Assembly: GCA_045807125.1 (NCBI GenBank)
Contig: JBJMHZ010000004.1
Coordinates: 248,001 to 312,000, forward strand
From: JBJMHZ01 sp045807125
Lineage (GTDB): Bacteria > Actinomycetota > Actinomycetes > JAWWOL01
Length of the DNA stretch: 64,000 nt
Reading direction: 5' to 3'
Below the pieces are notes generated by a model. That model was not told the DNA's origin, did not search any database, and saw only the letters and a list, made by a program, of their open reading frames with translations. This document shows positions 41,715 to 49,846 of this stretch, piece by piece. The position numbers were made by a program, and so were the translations under genes. Within the stretch, counting starts at the first letter, position 1. The number at the start of each line of letters is the position of its first letter.

Positions 41715-42035
41715 ATGCACAGGCAGGCGGACAAGCGCCCGGTGCTGATCACGGCCGCGTCCCAGAGCCGGTACGAGGAGGCGCGCGAGCGCCGCGTCCG
41801 CTACGTCGTCACGATGACGATCCGCGCCGCGTGCTTCGTGATCGCCGTGCTGGTGCCCGTGCCGATCATCCGCATCGTCGCCGTCGTCGGGGCCTGCGTG
41901 CTGCCGTACGTCGCGGTGGTCGGCGCCAACACCGTCCGGCGGGTCGGTCCCGACCGGGCGCCGTCGTACTACATCCCGGGCCCGCGCCCGGAGCTGCGGG
42001 CCGGGGTGGGCGGCCGTGGCCCGGCGCAGGAGTAG
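41715..42035 (+). CDS. DUF3099 membrane protein
   Basis: The 106-residue protein starts at ATG 41715, with AGGAGG nine bases upstream and a TAGCGT -10-like element before that. The N-terminal PVLITAASQSRYEEARERRVRYVVTMTIRAACF is the DUF3099 signature. Two membrane helices follow, CFVIAVLVPVPIIRIVAVVG and VLPYVAVVGANTV. The C-terminus YYIPGPRPEL is also conserved in the family. Function unknown. Confidence 0.88.
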   Translation: MHRQADKRPVLITAASQSRYEEARERRVRYVVTMTIRAACFVIAVLVPVPIIRIVAVVGACVLPYVAVVGANTVRRVGPDRAPSYYIPGPRPELRAGVGGRGPAQE

Positions 42036-42051
42036 CCGCCGGTCCGGGCGC

Positions 42052-42057
42052 TAGCGT
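42052..42057 (+). promoter_or_regulatory. -10 element (TAGCGT) of glnE
   Basis: TAGCGT is followed by seven bases and then the GTG start of glnE. It predicts a transcription start on the first base of the start codon. Confidence 0.4.
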
Positions 42058-42064
42058 TGAGCGC

Positions 42065-45000
42065 GTGAGCGCCGGGCCCGAGCACCTCCGCCGCACGAGC
42101 GCCGCCGCGCTGCTGGCCCGGCTGGGCTTCGCCGATCCGGCGCGCGCCGAGCGGCTGCTCGCGACGCCGGCCGGGCGGCTGATCGACCCGGAGCCGGGCG
42201 GTCAGCTCGTCGCCGCGATCGGCGACGCCGCCGATCCCGACCTCGCGCTCGCCTCGCTGGTGCGGCTGGTCGAGGCGGCCGGGGACCGGGGCGACCCGTC
42301 GGTCCAGGCCGCCCTGGTGTCCGGCCTCGCCGCCGACCCGGGTGCCAGGCAGCGGCTCGTCGGCGTGCTGGGCGCCAGTGCCGCGCTCGGCGAGCACCTG
42401 GCCCGCCATCCCGGCCACTGGTCGGTGGTGGCGCCGGACGTCGTGGCGAGCCGCCCCACCGGCTACGGCTTCCGGCACGCGCTGCGCACCGCGATCGGCG
42501 CGGATCCGGACGCGCCACCGCCCGGCGCGCCCGGCGGGGCGGTGGCCGGCCTCGCCGGGCGCGCGGGTCATGACGCGCTGCGGATCGCCTATCGGCGCTG
42601 CGTGCTGGCGCTGGCGGCCCGCGACCTCGACGGCGCGGTGACGGTGGACGAGGTGGCCGGCGAGCTGGCCGACCTCGCGGCCGCCACCCTCGACGCGGCC
42701 CTCGCGCTGGCCGCCGCGGAGCTGCCGCCGGGCGCCGCGTCCTGCCGGCTGGCGGTCGTCGGCCTCGGCAAGGCCGGCGGGCGCGAGCTGAACTACGTCA
42801 GCGACGTCGACGTCCTCTTCGTCGCCGAGCCGTGCCGCGAGAGGGAGGGAGCAGCGGACGGGGCGGCCGACGGGACAGCGGACGAGGCGGCGGCCCTGCG
42901 CACCGCGGCCGCGCTCGCCGCCGGCCTCGTGCGGGCCTGCTCGGCCACGACGGCCGAGGGCGCCATCTGGCCGGTCGACGCGGCCCTGCGCCCCGAGGGC
43001 AAGGACGGCCCGCTCGTGCGCACCCTCGCCAGCCACGAGGCGTACTACCGGCGCTGGGCCAGGACCTGGGAGTTCCAGGCCATGCTCAAGGCGCGGCCGC
43101 TCGCCGGCGACCCTGAGCTGGGCGCCGCGTTCGTGGCCGCGGTCGGCCCGCTGGTGTGGTCGGCGGGCGAGCGGCCCGGCTTCGTCGAGGACGTGCAGGC
43201 GATGCGCCGGCGGGTCGAGGAGCACGTCCCGCGCCGAGACGTCGAACGCGAGCTGAAGCTTGGGCCCGGCGGGCTGCGCGACGTCGAGTTCGCCGTGCAG
43301 CTCCTCCAGCTCGTGCACGGCCGCGGCGACGTGGCGCTGCGCAGCCCCAACACCCTCGCCGCGCTCGAGGCGCTCACGACGGGCGGGTACGTCGGTCGCG
43401 ACGACGGCGCGCGGCTCGGCGAGGCGTACCGCTGGCTGCGCACGGTCGAGCACCGGCTGCAGCTCCAGCGGCTGCGCCGCACCCACCTGGTGCCCACGGA
43501 CGCGCGCTCGCTGCGTTGGGTGGCCAGGGCGCTCGGCTACCGGGCCGAGGCGGTGGAGGCCTTCGAGCGCGACCGCGCCGCGCACGTGCGCGAGGTGCGC
43601 CGCCTGCACGAGAAGCTGTTCTACCGGCCGCTGCTGCTCGCGGTGGCCCGGCTGCCCGCCGACGAGGCCAGGCTCACCGCGGAGGCGGCCACGGCGCGCC
43701 TCCAGGCGCTCGGCTTCGCCGACCCCGCTGGCGCGCTCCGCCACCTGGAGGCGCTCACCACGGGGGTGAGCCGCCGGGCCGCGATCCAGCGCACCCTGCT
43801 GCCGGTCATGCTCGGCTGGTTCGCCGACGCGGCCGACCCCGACGCCGGCCTGCTGTCGTTCCGCCAGGTCAGCGAGGCGCTGGGCACGACGCCCTGGTAC
43901 CTGCGCCTGCTGCGCGACGAGAGCGCAGCCGCCGAGCGGCTGGCCCGGCTGCTCGCGTCCAGCCGCTACCTGTCCGACCTGCTCCAGCGGGCGCCCGAGG
44001 CGGTCGCGATGCTGGGCGACGACCGCGAGCTGGCGCCGCGCTCCCGCGCCGACCTCGACGCGACGCTCGCCGCGCTCGCCGAGCGCAACGAGCAGCCCGA
44101 GCGCGCGGTGGCCGCGATCCGGGCGCTGCGACGGCAGGAGCTGCTCCGCATCGGCGTCGCCGACCTCTTCGGGCTGCTGGACATGGCCGGGGTCGGTGCC
44201 GCGCTCGCAGACGTGGCCGGTGCGAGCGTCGAGGCGGCGCTGGGGATCGCGCGGCGGACCGTCGAGGCGCGGCACGGCGGCCCCCTGCCCGTACGGCTGG
44301 CCGTCATCGCCATGGGCCGGTTCGGCGGGCGGGAGCAGGGCTACGGCAGCGACGCCGACGTGCTGTTCGTCCACGAGTCTGACGAGGACGTGCCCGATCA
44401 CGACGCCGCCGCGCTGGCGCACGAGCTGGCCGAGGAGCTGCGCCGGCTGCTCGCCCAGCCGGCGCCCGACCCGCCGCTCCAGGTCGACGCCGCCCTGCGC
44501 CCCGAGGGGCGGCAGGGGCCGCTCACCCGCTCGCTCGCCTCGTACGTCGCGTACTACGCCCGGTGGTCGAAGACCTGGGAGGCGCAGGCGCTGCTGCGCG
44601 CCGCTCCCGTGGCCGGGGACGCCGATCTCGGGGCCCGCTTCTGCGCCGCCGTCGCCCCGATCCGCTGGCCGGAGGGCGGGCTCTCGGACGCCGAGATGCG
44701 CGAAGTGCGCCGGATCAAGGCGCGGGTCGAGTCCGAGCGGCTGCCGAGGGGCGCCGACCCGGCGACCCACCTCAAGCTGGGCCGCGGCGGGCTCGCCGAC
44801 GTGGAGTGGACCGCCCAGGCGCTCCAGCTGCGGCACGCGCACGCCGTGCCCGCGCTGCGGACGACGGCCACCCTCGCCGCCCTGCGCGCCGCCGTGGGTG
44901 CCGGCCTGCTGGCCGAGGACGACGCCCGCGTGCTCGAGCGCGCGTGGTGCCTCGCCGCACGGGTGCGCAACGCCGTGCTGCTCGTGCGCGGTCGCCCGTC

Positions 45001-45148
45001 GGATAGCCTGCCCGCGCAGTTGCGCGAGCTCGCCGGCGTGGCCCGGATGATGGGCTATCCGGCCGACCGGACGGGGCAGTTCGTCGACGACTACCGGCGC
45101 GCCACCCGGCGGGCCAGGGCCGTCGTGGAGAGGGTGTTCTACGGATGA
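42065..45148 (+). CDS. glnE: Bifunctional glutamine synthetase adenylyltransferase/adenylyl-removing enzyme
   Basis: The 1027-residue enzyme adds AMP to and removes it from the regulatory tyrosine of GlnA1, setting glutamine synthetase activity. It has the two related nucleotidyltransferase domains: VVGLGKAGGRELNYVSDVDVLFV near residue 235 and AVIAMGRFGGREQGYGSDADVLFV near residue 745. Each has the acidic pair DVDV/DADV, and each is followed by helical GlnE-specific regions (KLGPGGLRDVEFAVQ and KLGRGGLADVEWTAQ). Length matches actinobacterial GlnE (about 1000). No ribosome-binding site is evident, which agrees with a leaderless mRNA. The downstream hydrolase overlaps its stop (ATGA). Confidence 0.96.
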   Translation: MSAGPEHLRRTSAAALLARLGFADPARAERLLATPAGRLIDPEPGGQLVAAIGDAADPDLALASLVRLVEAAGDRGDPSVQAALVSGLAADPGARQRLVGVLGASAALGEHLARHPGHWSVVAPDVVASRPTGYGFRHALRTAIGADPDAPPPGAPGGAVAGLAGRAGHDALRIAYRRCVLALAARDLDGAVTVDEVAGELADLAAATLDAALALAAAELPPGAASCRLAVVGLGKAGGRELNYVSDVDVLFVAEPCREREGAADGAADGTADEAAALRTAAALAAGLVRACSATTAEGAIWPVDAALRPEGKDGPLVRTLASHEAYYRRWARTWEFQAMLKARPLAGDPELGAAFVAAVGPLVWSAGERPGFVEDVQAMRRRVEEHVPRRDVERELKLGPGGLRDVEFAVQLLQLVHGRGDVALRSPNTLAALEALTTGGYVGRDDGARLGEAYRWLRTVEHRLQLQRLRRTHLVPTDARSLRWVARALGYRAEAVEAFERDRAAHVREVRRLHEKLFYRPLLLAVARLPADEARLTAEAATARLQALGFADPAGALRHLEALTTGVSRRAAIQRTLLPVMLGWFADAADPDAGLLSFRQVSEALGTTPWYLRLLRDESAAAERLARLLASSRYLSDLLQRAPEAVAMLGDDRELAPRSRADLDATLAALAERNEQPERAVAAIRALRRQELLRIGVADLFGLLDMAGVGAALADVAGASVEAALGIARRTVEARHGGPLPVRLAVIAMGRFGGREQGYGSDADVLFVHESDEDVPDHDAAALAHELAEELRRLLAQPAPDPPLQVDAALRPEGRQGPLTRSLASYVAYYARWSKTWEAQALLRAAPVAGDADLGARFCAAVAPIRWPEGGLSDAEMREVRRIKARVESERLPRGADPATHLKLGRGGLADVEWTAQALQLRHAHAVPALRTTATLAALRAAVGAGLLAEDDARVLERAWCLAARVRNAVLLVRGRPSDSLPAQLRELAGVARMMGYPADRTGQFVDDYRRATRRARAVVERVFYG

Positions 45149-46392
45149 CATACGGACTGCTTCCCGGTGCCGAGCAGAAGCAGGTCGCCGTGGAGGGCGT
45201 CCGGCTGGCCCTCAACGTGGCCGGGCCGGCCCGGCCGCCGCACGGCGCAGAGGGTGGCCCGGTGCCCGTCCTGCTGCTGCACGGGGTGCCGCAGACGGCC
45301 GTCGCGTTCCGCTTCCTGCTGCCCGAGCTGGCCAAGGACCGGCGGGTGCTCGCGCCCGACCTGAAGGGGCTCGGCGAGAGCGAGGTGCGCGGGCCGTACG
45401 ACCTCGGCACGGTCGTCCGCGAGCTGGCCGCCCTCGTCCTGCACGAGGTCGACGGCCCGGTCGACGTGGTCGGCCACGACTGGGGCGGCACGATCGGGCT
45501 GGCGCTGGCCGGTGCCCGGCCCGACCTGGTGCGCCGGCTCGTCGTCGTCAGCGCGCCGTACCGGCACGTCAACCTGGTGCGGGCCGCCTACATCCCCTTC
45601 TTCGCGCTGCCGGTGCTGCCGGAGCTGGCGTGGCGGCTCGGCGGCCGTGCGCTCGTGGCGGAGGTGCTCCGCCGGCTGTGGAAGGCGGAGCGGCCGCTCG
45701 ACGACGTGGTGCGCACGCACTACGAGCGCGTCTACACCGATCCGCGGCGGGTGGCGGCCATGCTCGGCTACTACCGCGACAACGTGCGGCCGCGGCTGTG
45801 GTCGATGGCCCGCGGGGCGGTCCGGTCGGTGATCCCGCCGGCCGGCGGAGGGCGGCCGGGCGACGCCGTCCGGCCGCGGCGGGTCCGGGCGCAGAAGCAC
45901 CTCGTCGTGTGGGGCACCGAGGACCCGGTGCTGCCGATGTCGGTCGCCGAGTCGGTGGTGCGCGACCTCGGCGCCGACACCACGCTCGTCGCGTTCCCCG
46001 GCGTGGGGCACTTCCCGCTCGAGGAGGTGCCGGAGGACGCCGTGGCGGTCGTCGCCGAGTTCCTCCGCGAGGCCAAGGAGGCGCTCGCCGTCGAGCCCGT
46101 CACCGAGCCGGCCGGCGACCCGATCACCGAACCGATCGGCACGCCGATCACGGAGTCGATCACCGAGCCGATCAACGAGCTGGCCGGCGAGCCGGCGAGC
46201 GAGCCGGCCGGCCTCGAGATGCCGCTGCTCCCGCAGAGCAAGGCCAGCGGCCGCGACCCGGACGCCCAGCGAGCGTCGGCGCAGCGACGGGTGGCCGAGG
46301 TCAAGGCCGACACGGCCAAGCGGGCGGCGGCCCGGCGGGCGGGCAAGCGGCCGGGGCCGGGGCCGTCGGGCAACACCGACCCGATCGTCTGA
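45145..46392 (+). CDS. Alpha/beta hydrolase with repetitive C-terminal tail
   Basis: The 415-residue protein starts in ATGA overlap with glnE. Residues 12-310 form an alpha/beta hydrolase: LLLHGVPQT oxyanion loop, VVGHDWGGT with Asp112 in the nucleophile position, and VGHFPLEEVP with the catalytic His. Asp as nucleophile is typical of epoxide hydrolases and haloalkane dehalogenases. After residue 310 comes a tail of about 45 residues rich in TEP/ITEPI repeats and then a Lys/Arg/Pro tail, unlike the family. Coupling to glnE suggests only co-transcription; substrate unknown. Confidence 0.85.
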   Translation: MTYGLLPGAEQKQVAVEGVRLALNVAGPARPPHGAEGGPVPVLLLHGVPQTAVAFRFLLPELAKDRRVLAPDLKGLGESEVRGPYDLGTVVRELAALVLHEVDGPVDVVGHDWGGTIGLALAGARPDLVRRLVVVSAPYRHVNLVRAAYIPFFALPVLPELAWRLGGRALVAEVLRRLWKAERPLDDVVRTHYERVYTDPRRVAAMLGYYRDNVRPRLWSMARGAVRSVIPPAGGGRPGDAVRPRRVRAQKHLVVWGTEDPVLPMSVAESVVRDLGADTTLVAFPGVGHFPLEEVPEDAVAVVAEFLREAKEALAVEPVTEPAGDPITEPIGTPITESITEPINELAGEPASEPAGLEMPLLPQSKASGRDPDAQRASAQRRVAEVKADTAKRAAARRAGKRPGPGPSGNTDPIV

Positions 46393-46404
46393 GCCGGCCG
46401 CCGG

Positions 46405-47256
46405 TCAGCCGGGCGTCGGCGCGGCCCGGTGCCGGGCATCGTCGGCGAGGGGGCCGTACGCCGGCCGGCCGGACACGATGCGCTGCACGCCGTAACCGAT
46501 GGCGAGCGCCGCCATGCCGCCGGCGGCGTCGAGCACGAAGTGGTTGGCGGTGCCCACGATGACGGCCAGCGTGGCGAGCGGGTAGCACAGCCCGAGCATG
46601 CGCACCCAGCGGCGGGGCGCCAGGCGCCACAGCGTGATGCCGCACCACAGCGCCCACCCGATGTGCAGGGACGGCATGGCGGCGAACTGGTTGGACATGT
46701 CGGCCATGTCGCCGGAGCCCCACGAGCCCCAGGTGTGGAACTTCACGATGGTGTCGACGTAGCCGGGCAGCATCCGCGGCGGCGCCAGGGGGAACAGCCA
46801 GAAGCCGGCGAGCGCGACCAGGTTGGTGACGTACAGCGCCGTGCGCACCCCCCGGTAGCGGCCGGGGTGGCGCAGGTAGAGCCAGAGCAGCACGCCGATG
46901 GTCACGCCGAAGTGCAGCGTGGCGTAGTAGTAGTTGGCCCCGACCGCGAGCCACGCGACGTGCGCGAACAGCGCGTTGGCCGAGCGCTCCACGTCGATGT
47001 GCAGCACCTGCTCGATGCGCAGCAGGTCGCCAGCCCGGTGCATCGCCAGCAGCTGGTGAGCGGGCACGCTGTTGCGGGTGAGCGTGTAGAGGAAGTAGCT
47101 GCCGCCGATGAAGAGCAGCTCCTGCCACCAGCGGGGGCGGCGCCACGAGCCGAGCCAGCGCCCGCGCAGCCTCGATCGCCGGCCGTCCCGGTCGGCAGGC
47201 GCCCGTGAGCCGCGCCCAGCCATTGCCGCGCGCTCCTCCTCGTCCGTCACCGACAT
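46405..47256 (-). CDS. PAP2-type phosphatase/inositolphosphotransferase-like membrane protein
   Basis: The 283-residue protein has a basic N-terminus and about six membrane helices. The PAP2 signatures are AMPSLHIGWALWC (SLH with catalytic-loop Ser/His) near residue 193 and GTANHFVLDAAGG near residue 236 (HxxxD with His and Asp). The spacing and GSWGSGDM/NYYYATLHF segments resemble the Aur1/Ipt1-type subgroup that handles phosphoinositol lipids in actinobacteria. The in-vivo substrate is not known. It is convergent with the hydrolase gene. Confidence 0.87.
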   Translation of the reverse strand: MSVTDEEERAAMAGRGSRAPADRDGRRSRLRGRWLGSWRRPRWWQELLFIGGSYFLYTLTRNSVPAHQLLAMHRAGDLLRIEQVLHIDVERSANALFAHVAWLAVGANYYYATLHFGVTIGVLLWLYLRHPGRYRGVRTALYVTNLVALAGFWLFPLAPPRMLPGYVDTIVKFHTWGSWGSGDMADMSNQFAAMPSLHIGWALWCGITLWRLAPRRWVRMLGLCYPLATLAVIVGTANHFVLDAAGGMAALAIGYGVQRIVSGRPAYGPLADDARHRAAPTPG

Positions 47257-47429
47257 GACGCCATCTTGCCAGAGGGGTACGTCAGGATGGACCGTTCTCG
47301 CCCGTCCGGCGGGACGCCGACGGGGACGAGCCGCCGCGTTTCCGCCCCCCTTCGGACGGAAGACTCCTCCCGGACGCGGCCGGTCCGCCGGCCGGTCCGG
47401 TGCAGTCCAGAGCTGATCCAGGAGGAGAC

Positions 47430-48005
47430 GTGTCCGACGAGCAGCGTGACGTGATCGAGGTGCTGACCCACGACCATCGCGAGGTCGAGCAGATGTTCTC
47501 CGAGCTGGCGGCGCTGCGCGGCGCGACCGGCGAGGCCGAGCGGACCAGGATCAAGGACCTCACCGACCAGGTGACGATCGAGCTGGTCAGGCACTCGGTG
47601 GCGGAGGAGGCCGAGGTCTACCCGCGCGTGAAGGAGAAGGTCAGTGACGCCGAGGCCGAGCGGGCGAAGCACGAGCACGCCGAGGCCGAGGAGACGATGA
47701 AGCGGCTCGAGCGGCTGAAGCCGGACGACCCGTCCTTCGACGCCGAGCTGGCGACCCTCCTGCAGGAGGTCCGCCAGCACGTGGCCGAGGAGGAGGGGGA
47801 GATGTTCCCCCACCTGCGCCAGGTCTTCACCCAGGAGGAGCTGGTCGAGATGGGGGCCAAGGTCGAGAGCGTCAAGAAGATGGCCCCGACCCGGCCGCAC
47901 CCGACGGCTCCCGACGAGCCGCCCGGCGACAAGATCCTCGGGCCGGTCACCGGCCTGCTCGACCGCATGCGCGACGCGGTGACCAAGCGGGGCACCGAGC
48001 GCTGA
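47430..48005 (+). CDS. Hemerythrin HHE-domain protein
   Basis: The 191-residue protein starts at GTG 47430 right after AGGAGGAG. The HHE signature runs through the first 130 residues: LTHDHREVEQMF, RHSVAEEAEVYP, HEHAEAEETMK and RQHVAEEEGEMFP. These supply the His and Glu ligands of a di-iron site that binds oxygen or responds to nitric oxide or redox stress. The last 60 residues are a Pro-rich tail with a final amphipathic helix. It stands alone on the plus strand. Confidence 0.92.
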   Translation: MSDEQRDVIEVLTHDHREVEQMFSELAALRGATGEAERTRIKDLTDQVTIELVRHSVAEEAEVYPRVKEKVSDAEAERAKHEHAEAEETMKRLERLKPDDPSFDAELATLLQEVRQHVAEEEGEMFPHLRQVFTQEELVEMGAKVESVKKMAPTRPHPTAPDEPPGDKILGPVTGLLDRMRDAVTKRGTER

Positions 48006-48021
48006 GCCGCCCGCCCGGCTG

Positions 48022-48073
48022 CCGCACGGGCCGCACGGGCCGCACGGACCCGCACGGACCCGCACGAGCCCGC
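48022..48073. repeat. Tandem CCGCACGG(G/A) repeats
   Basis: Five imperfect copies of a 9-10 bp unit (CCGCACGGG, then CCGCACGGAC) follow the hemerythrin stop codon. Slippage of such an array is likely. No coding or terminator role is visible. Confidence 0.6.
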
Positions 48074-48138
48074 GGCCTGATCGCCGTTCGCCCGACCGGG
48101 CGCTCGCGCGGGCCGCCCGCCGTGCCGAAGCATCGTCC

Positions 48139-48546
48139 ATGAGTGGTCGCTCGCGAGCCCGCCGGGGGCTCGCCAGGGCAGCCGCGGCGGTGGTCCTCCT
48201 CGCCGGCGGCGGCGGAACGGCGTGGGCGCTCCAGCACCGGTCCGGCGACGGTCACGAGGTCAGGTACGCCAGCGCCGCGGCCATGGCCGCGCGGGCCGGC
48301 TGCGTGCACACCTACCAGCCGACGGCGACGTACGCCGGAGTGGTGAGCGCCGGACGCTGCCGGATGGACGGCGGCTGGGTCGACTTCCGCGTCCTGCCGA
48401 GCCTGTCAGCCGCGTACGCCTGGCTCGACGGCGCGCACGGCCCGTCGGGCAAGCCGGAGGGCTTCGGCGTGGTCGGGGACGGCTGGGTCGCGCACAGCCT
48501 CGACCGGACCGCCATGGTCCGGGTCACCCGCTCCCTGACCAGCTGA
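48139..48546 (+). CDS. Exported or membrane-anchored protein of unknown function
   Basis: The 135-residue frame has a basic N-terminus and a hydrophobic helix (ARAAAAVVLLAGGGGTAWAL) that could be a signal peptide or an anchor. The rest is a globular domain with two Cys (GCVHTYQ and RCRMDGGWVDFRV) that may form a disulfide. No family is recognised. It converges with the lipoprotein gene, 28 bp apart. Confidence 0.6.
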   Translation: MSGRSRARRGLARAAAAVVLLAGGGGTAWALQHRSGDGHEVRYASAAAMAARAGCVHTYQPTATYAGVVSAGRCRMDGGWVDFRVLPSLSAAYAWLDGAHGPSGKPEGFGVVGDGWVAHSLDRTAMVRVTRSLTS

Positions 48547-48574
48547 GCCGAGAGCCGTACCTGCCCGGCGCTGC

Positions 48575-49069
48575 CTATGGCGCCGGCGGCGCGCCGGTGA
48601 CCCGGTAGTCGACGAGGAGCTCCTCGTACCGCACGCCGGCGCCGTTGCCCGGCCGGTACACCGCCACCTGCACCTGCTCGTTGCCGTGCGGCGCGGTCCA
48701 CGCCCAGCCGGCGACCTGGTCGGAGGCCCGGTAGTAGGGCGCCCGCTGGTAGCCGAGCGCGACGAGCCAGCTGTCGTACCACGCGTGCAGCGCGTCGGCC
48801 CTCATGGGAGCGACGGCTATCGTGCCGGCGAACGCCGGGTCCGGCTCGTCGGCGCCGGGCGGCTTGCTCTCGTCCATCCCGACCCGGCGCACCACGCGCG
48901 AGCCGGGCGCGAGGACGAGCAGGTCGCCGTGCGCGCGGAGCTCGGCCTTGGTCACCGGCCGGTGCACCGGGAGCCCGAGCGCATCGACGGCAGTGGCGTC
49001 GCCCTTGGAGCAGGCCGTAGCGAGGCAGCCGATCAGCGCGAGGGCGGCCAGTGGGCGGCCCCGGCTCAC
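48575..49069 (-). CDS. Lipoprotein of unknown function
   Basis: The 164-residue protein starts at GTG 49069. It has a lipoprotein signal (LAALALIGCLATAC with a lipobox ending LATAC) and then a soluble domain with two WYDSWL/WAWTAP Trp-rich stretches. It overlaps the upstream membrane gene by four bases (GTGA), so it is translated from the same message. The function is not recognised. Confidence 0.75.
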   Translation of the reverse strand: MSRGRPLAALALIGCLATACSKGDATAVDALGLPVHRPVTKAELRAHGDLLVLAPGSRVVRRVGMDESKPPGADEPDPAFAGTIAVAPMRADALHAWYDSWLVALGYQRAPYYRASDQVAGWAWTAPHGNEQVQVAVYRPGNGAGVRYEELLVDYRVTGAPPAP

Positions 49070-49476
49070 CGCCCGCGGAGCATGGCCGCGCCGCACGCGA
49101 GGAGGACGACGAGCCCGGCTGCCTCGGATGCGAGCGACCAGTCGGCCCACGGAACGTCCAGCCCGTCGTGCAGGCCGAGGAAGCCGACCGTCGCCGAGAG
49201 CAGCAGGGCGACGATGCTGCTGGCCAAGAAGCCCGCGGCCAGCGCGACGGCGACGAGCCGGCGCCAGGTGACGAGCACCAGCGCGAGCGCGAAGCCGCTG
49301 ATGGACTGGAGCAAGAACGACGGGCCGATCCAGCGGATGTGCTTGTAGCCGATCGACCACAGGTGCAGGTGGATCGCCGCCGAGACCACCACCATCGCCG
49401 CGCCGACCAGGATGCCGGCGAGGAGCAGGAGACGAGCGGCGGGCGACGCGTCGCGCGGCGCACCGCGCAGCAGCAC
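49066..49476 (-). CDS. Four-helix membrane protein of unknown function
   Basis: The protein has four hydrophobic stretches: LLLLAGILVGAAMVVVSAAIH, PSFLLQSISGFALALVLVTW, LVAVALAAGFLASSIVALLLS and AAGLVVLLACGAAML. A conserved-looking HLHLWSIGYKHIRWIGPSF loop joins the first pair. I place the start at GTG 49476 because longer frames (ATG 49518, 49527 or 49551) overlap the lipoprotein gene before it, which has a good ribosome-binding site. It forms an operon with the lipoproteins on both sides. Confidence 0.65.
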   Translation of the reverse strand: MLLRGAPRDASPAARLLLLAGILVGAAMVVVSAAIHLHLWSIGYKHIRWIGPSFLLQSISGFALALVLVTWRRLVAVALAAGFLASSIVALLLSATVGFLGLHDGLDVPWADWSLASEAAGLVVLLACGAAMLRGR

Positions 49477-49492
49477 CGCCCGAACGCTCGGC

Positions 49493-49726
49493 CTAGACGT
49501 CGCAGCCGTCGCCGTCATCGGGGCCGCCATTGTTGTCCGCATCATGATCACCGCCGTTGTTCTGGGGGATCGTGCAGGACGGCGACGGTGCTGCCGAGCC
49601 GCCCGTCGATGCCCCAGGAGAGCTGGGTTGCTGTTGCTGGCTGGGTCCTGATGACCCGTTGTTGCAGCCGGCGAGGGCCATCGCAGCGAGCAGTACCGGC
49701 ACCACGAGGAGAGCGCGTCGTCGCAT
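49493..49726 (-). CDS. Small Asp/Asn-rich lipoprotein (77 residues)
   Basis: ATG 49726 follows TAGGAG. A signal peptide ends at the lipobox AMALAGC. The mature part is a low-complexity Ser/Gln/Pro linker and then NNGGDHDADNNGGPDDGDGCDV. The C-terminal D/N-rich motif looks like a calcium-binding thrombospondin-type-3 turn seen in other small actinobacterial lipoproteins. It begins the three-gene membrane operon on the minus strand. Confidence 0.75.
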   Translation of the reverse strand: MRRRALLVVPVLLAAMALAGCNNGSSGPSQQQQPSSPGASTGGSAAPSPSCTIPQNNGGDHDADNNGGPDDGDGCDV

Positions 49727-49834
49727 GGCTCCTACCTTCCGTCGCTCGTCACCACGTGGGCGACCTGTCGGCGGTTCATCCACCGGCCTCGACGGTCGTC
49801 CTACCATGGCGGCGGCGCAAGGGTGATCGGGATC

Positions 49835-49840
49835 TAGGGT
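49835..49840 (+). promoter_or_regulatory. -10 element (TAGGGT) of the truncated methyltransferase
   Basis: TAGGGT is followed by six bases and then the GTG start at 49847, the leaderless arrangement seen at other genes here. Confidence 0.35.
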
Positions 49841-49846
49841 GAGTCG

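Noticed and set aside
41396..42064. In-frame 5' extension of glnE
   Set aside because: The extension is Pro/Arg-rich, overlaps the HNH remnant and the DUF3099 gene in another frame, and glnE has its own -10-like element and GTG.
48022..48073. CRISPR-like short repeats
   Set aside because: The units are 9-10 bp, adjacent and without spacers; no cas gene is nearby.
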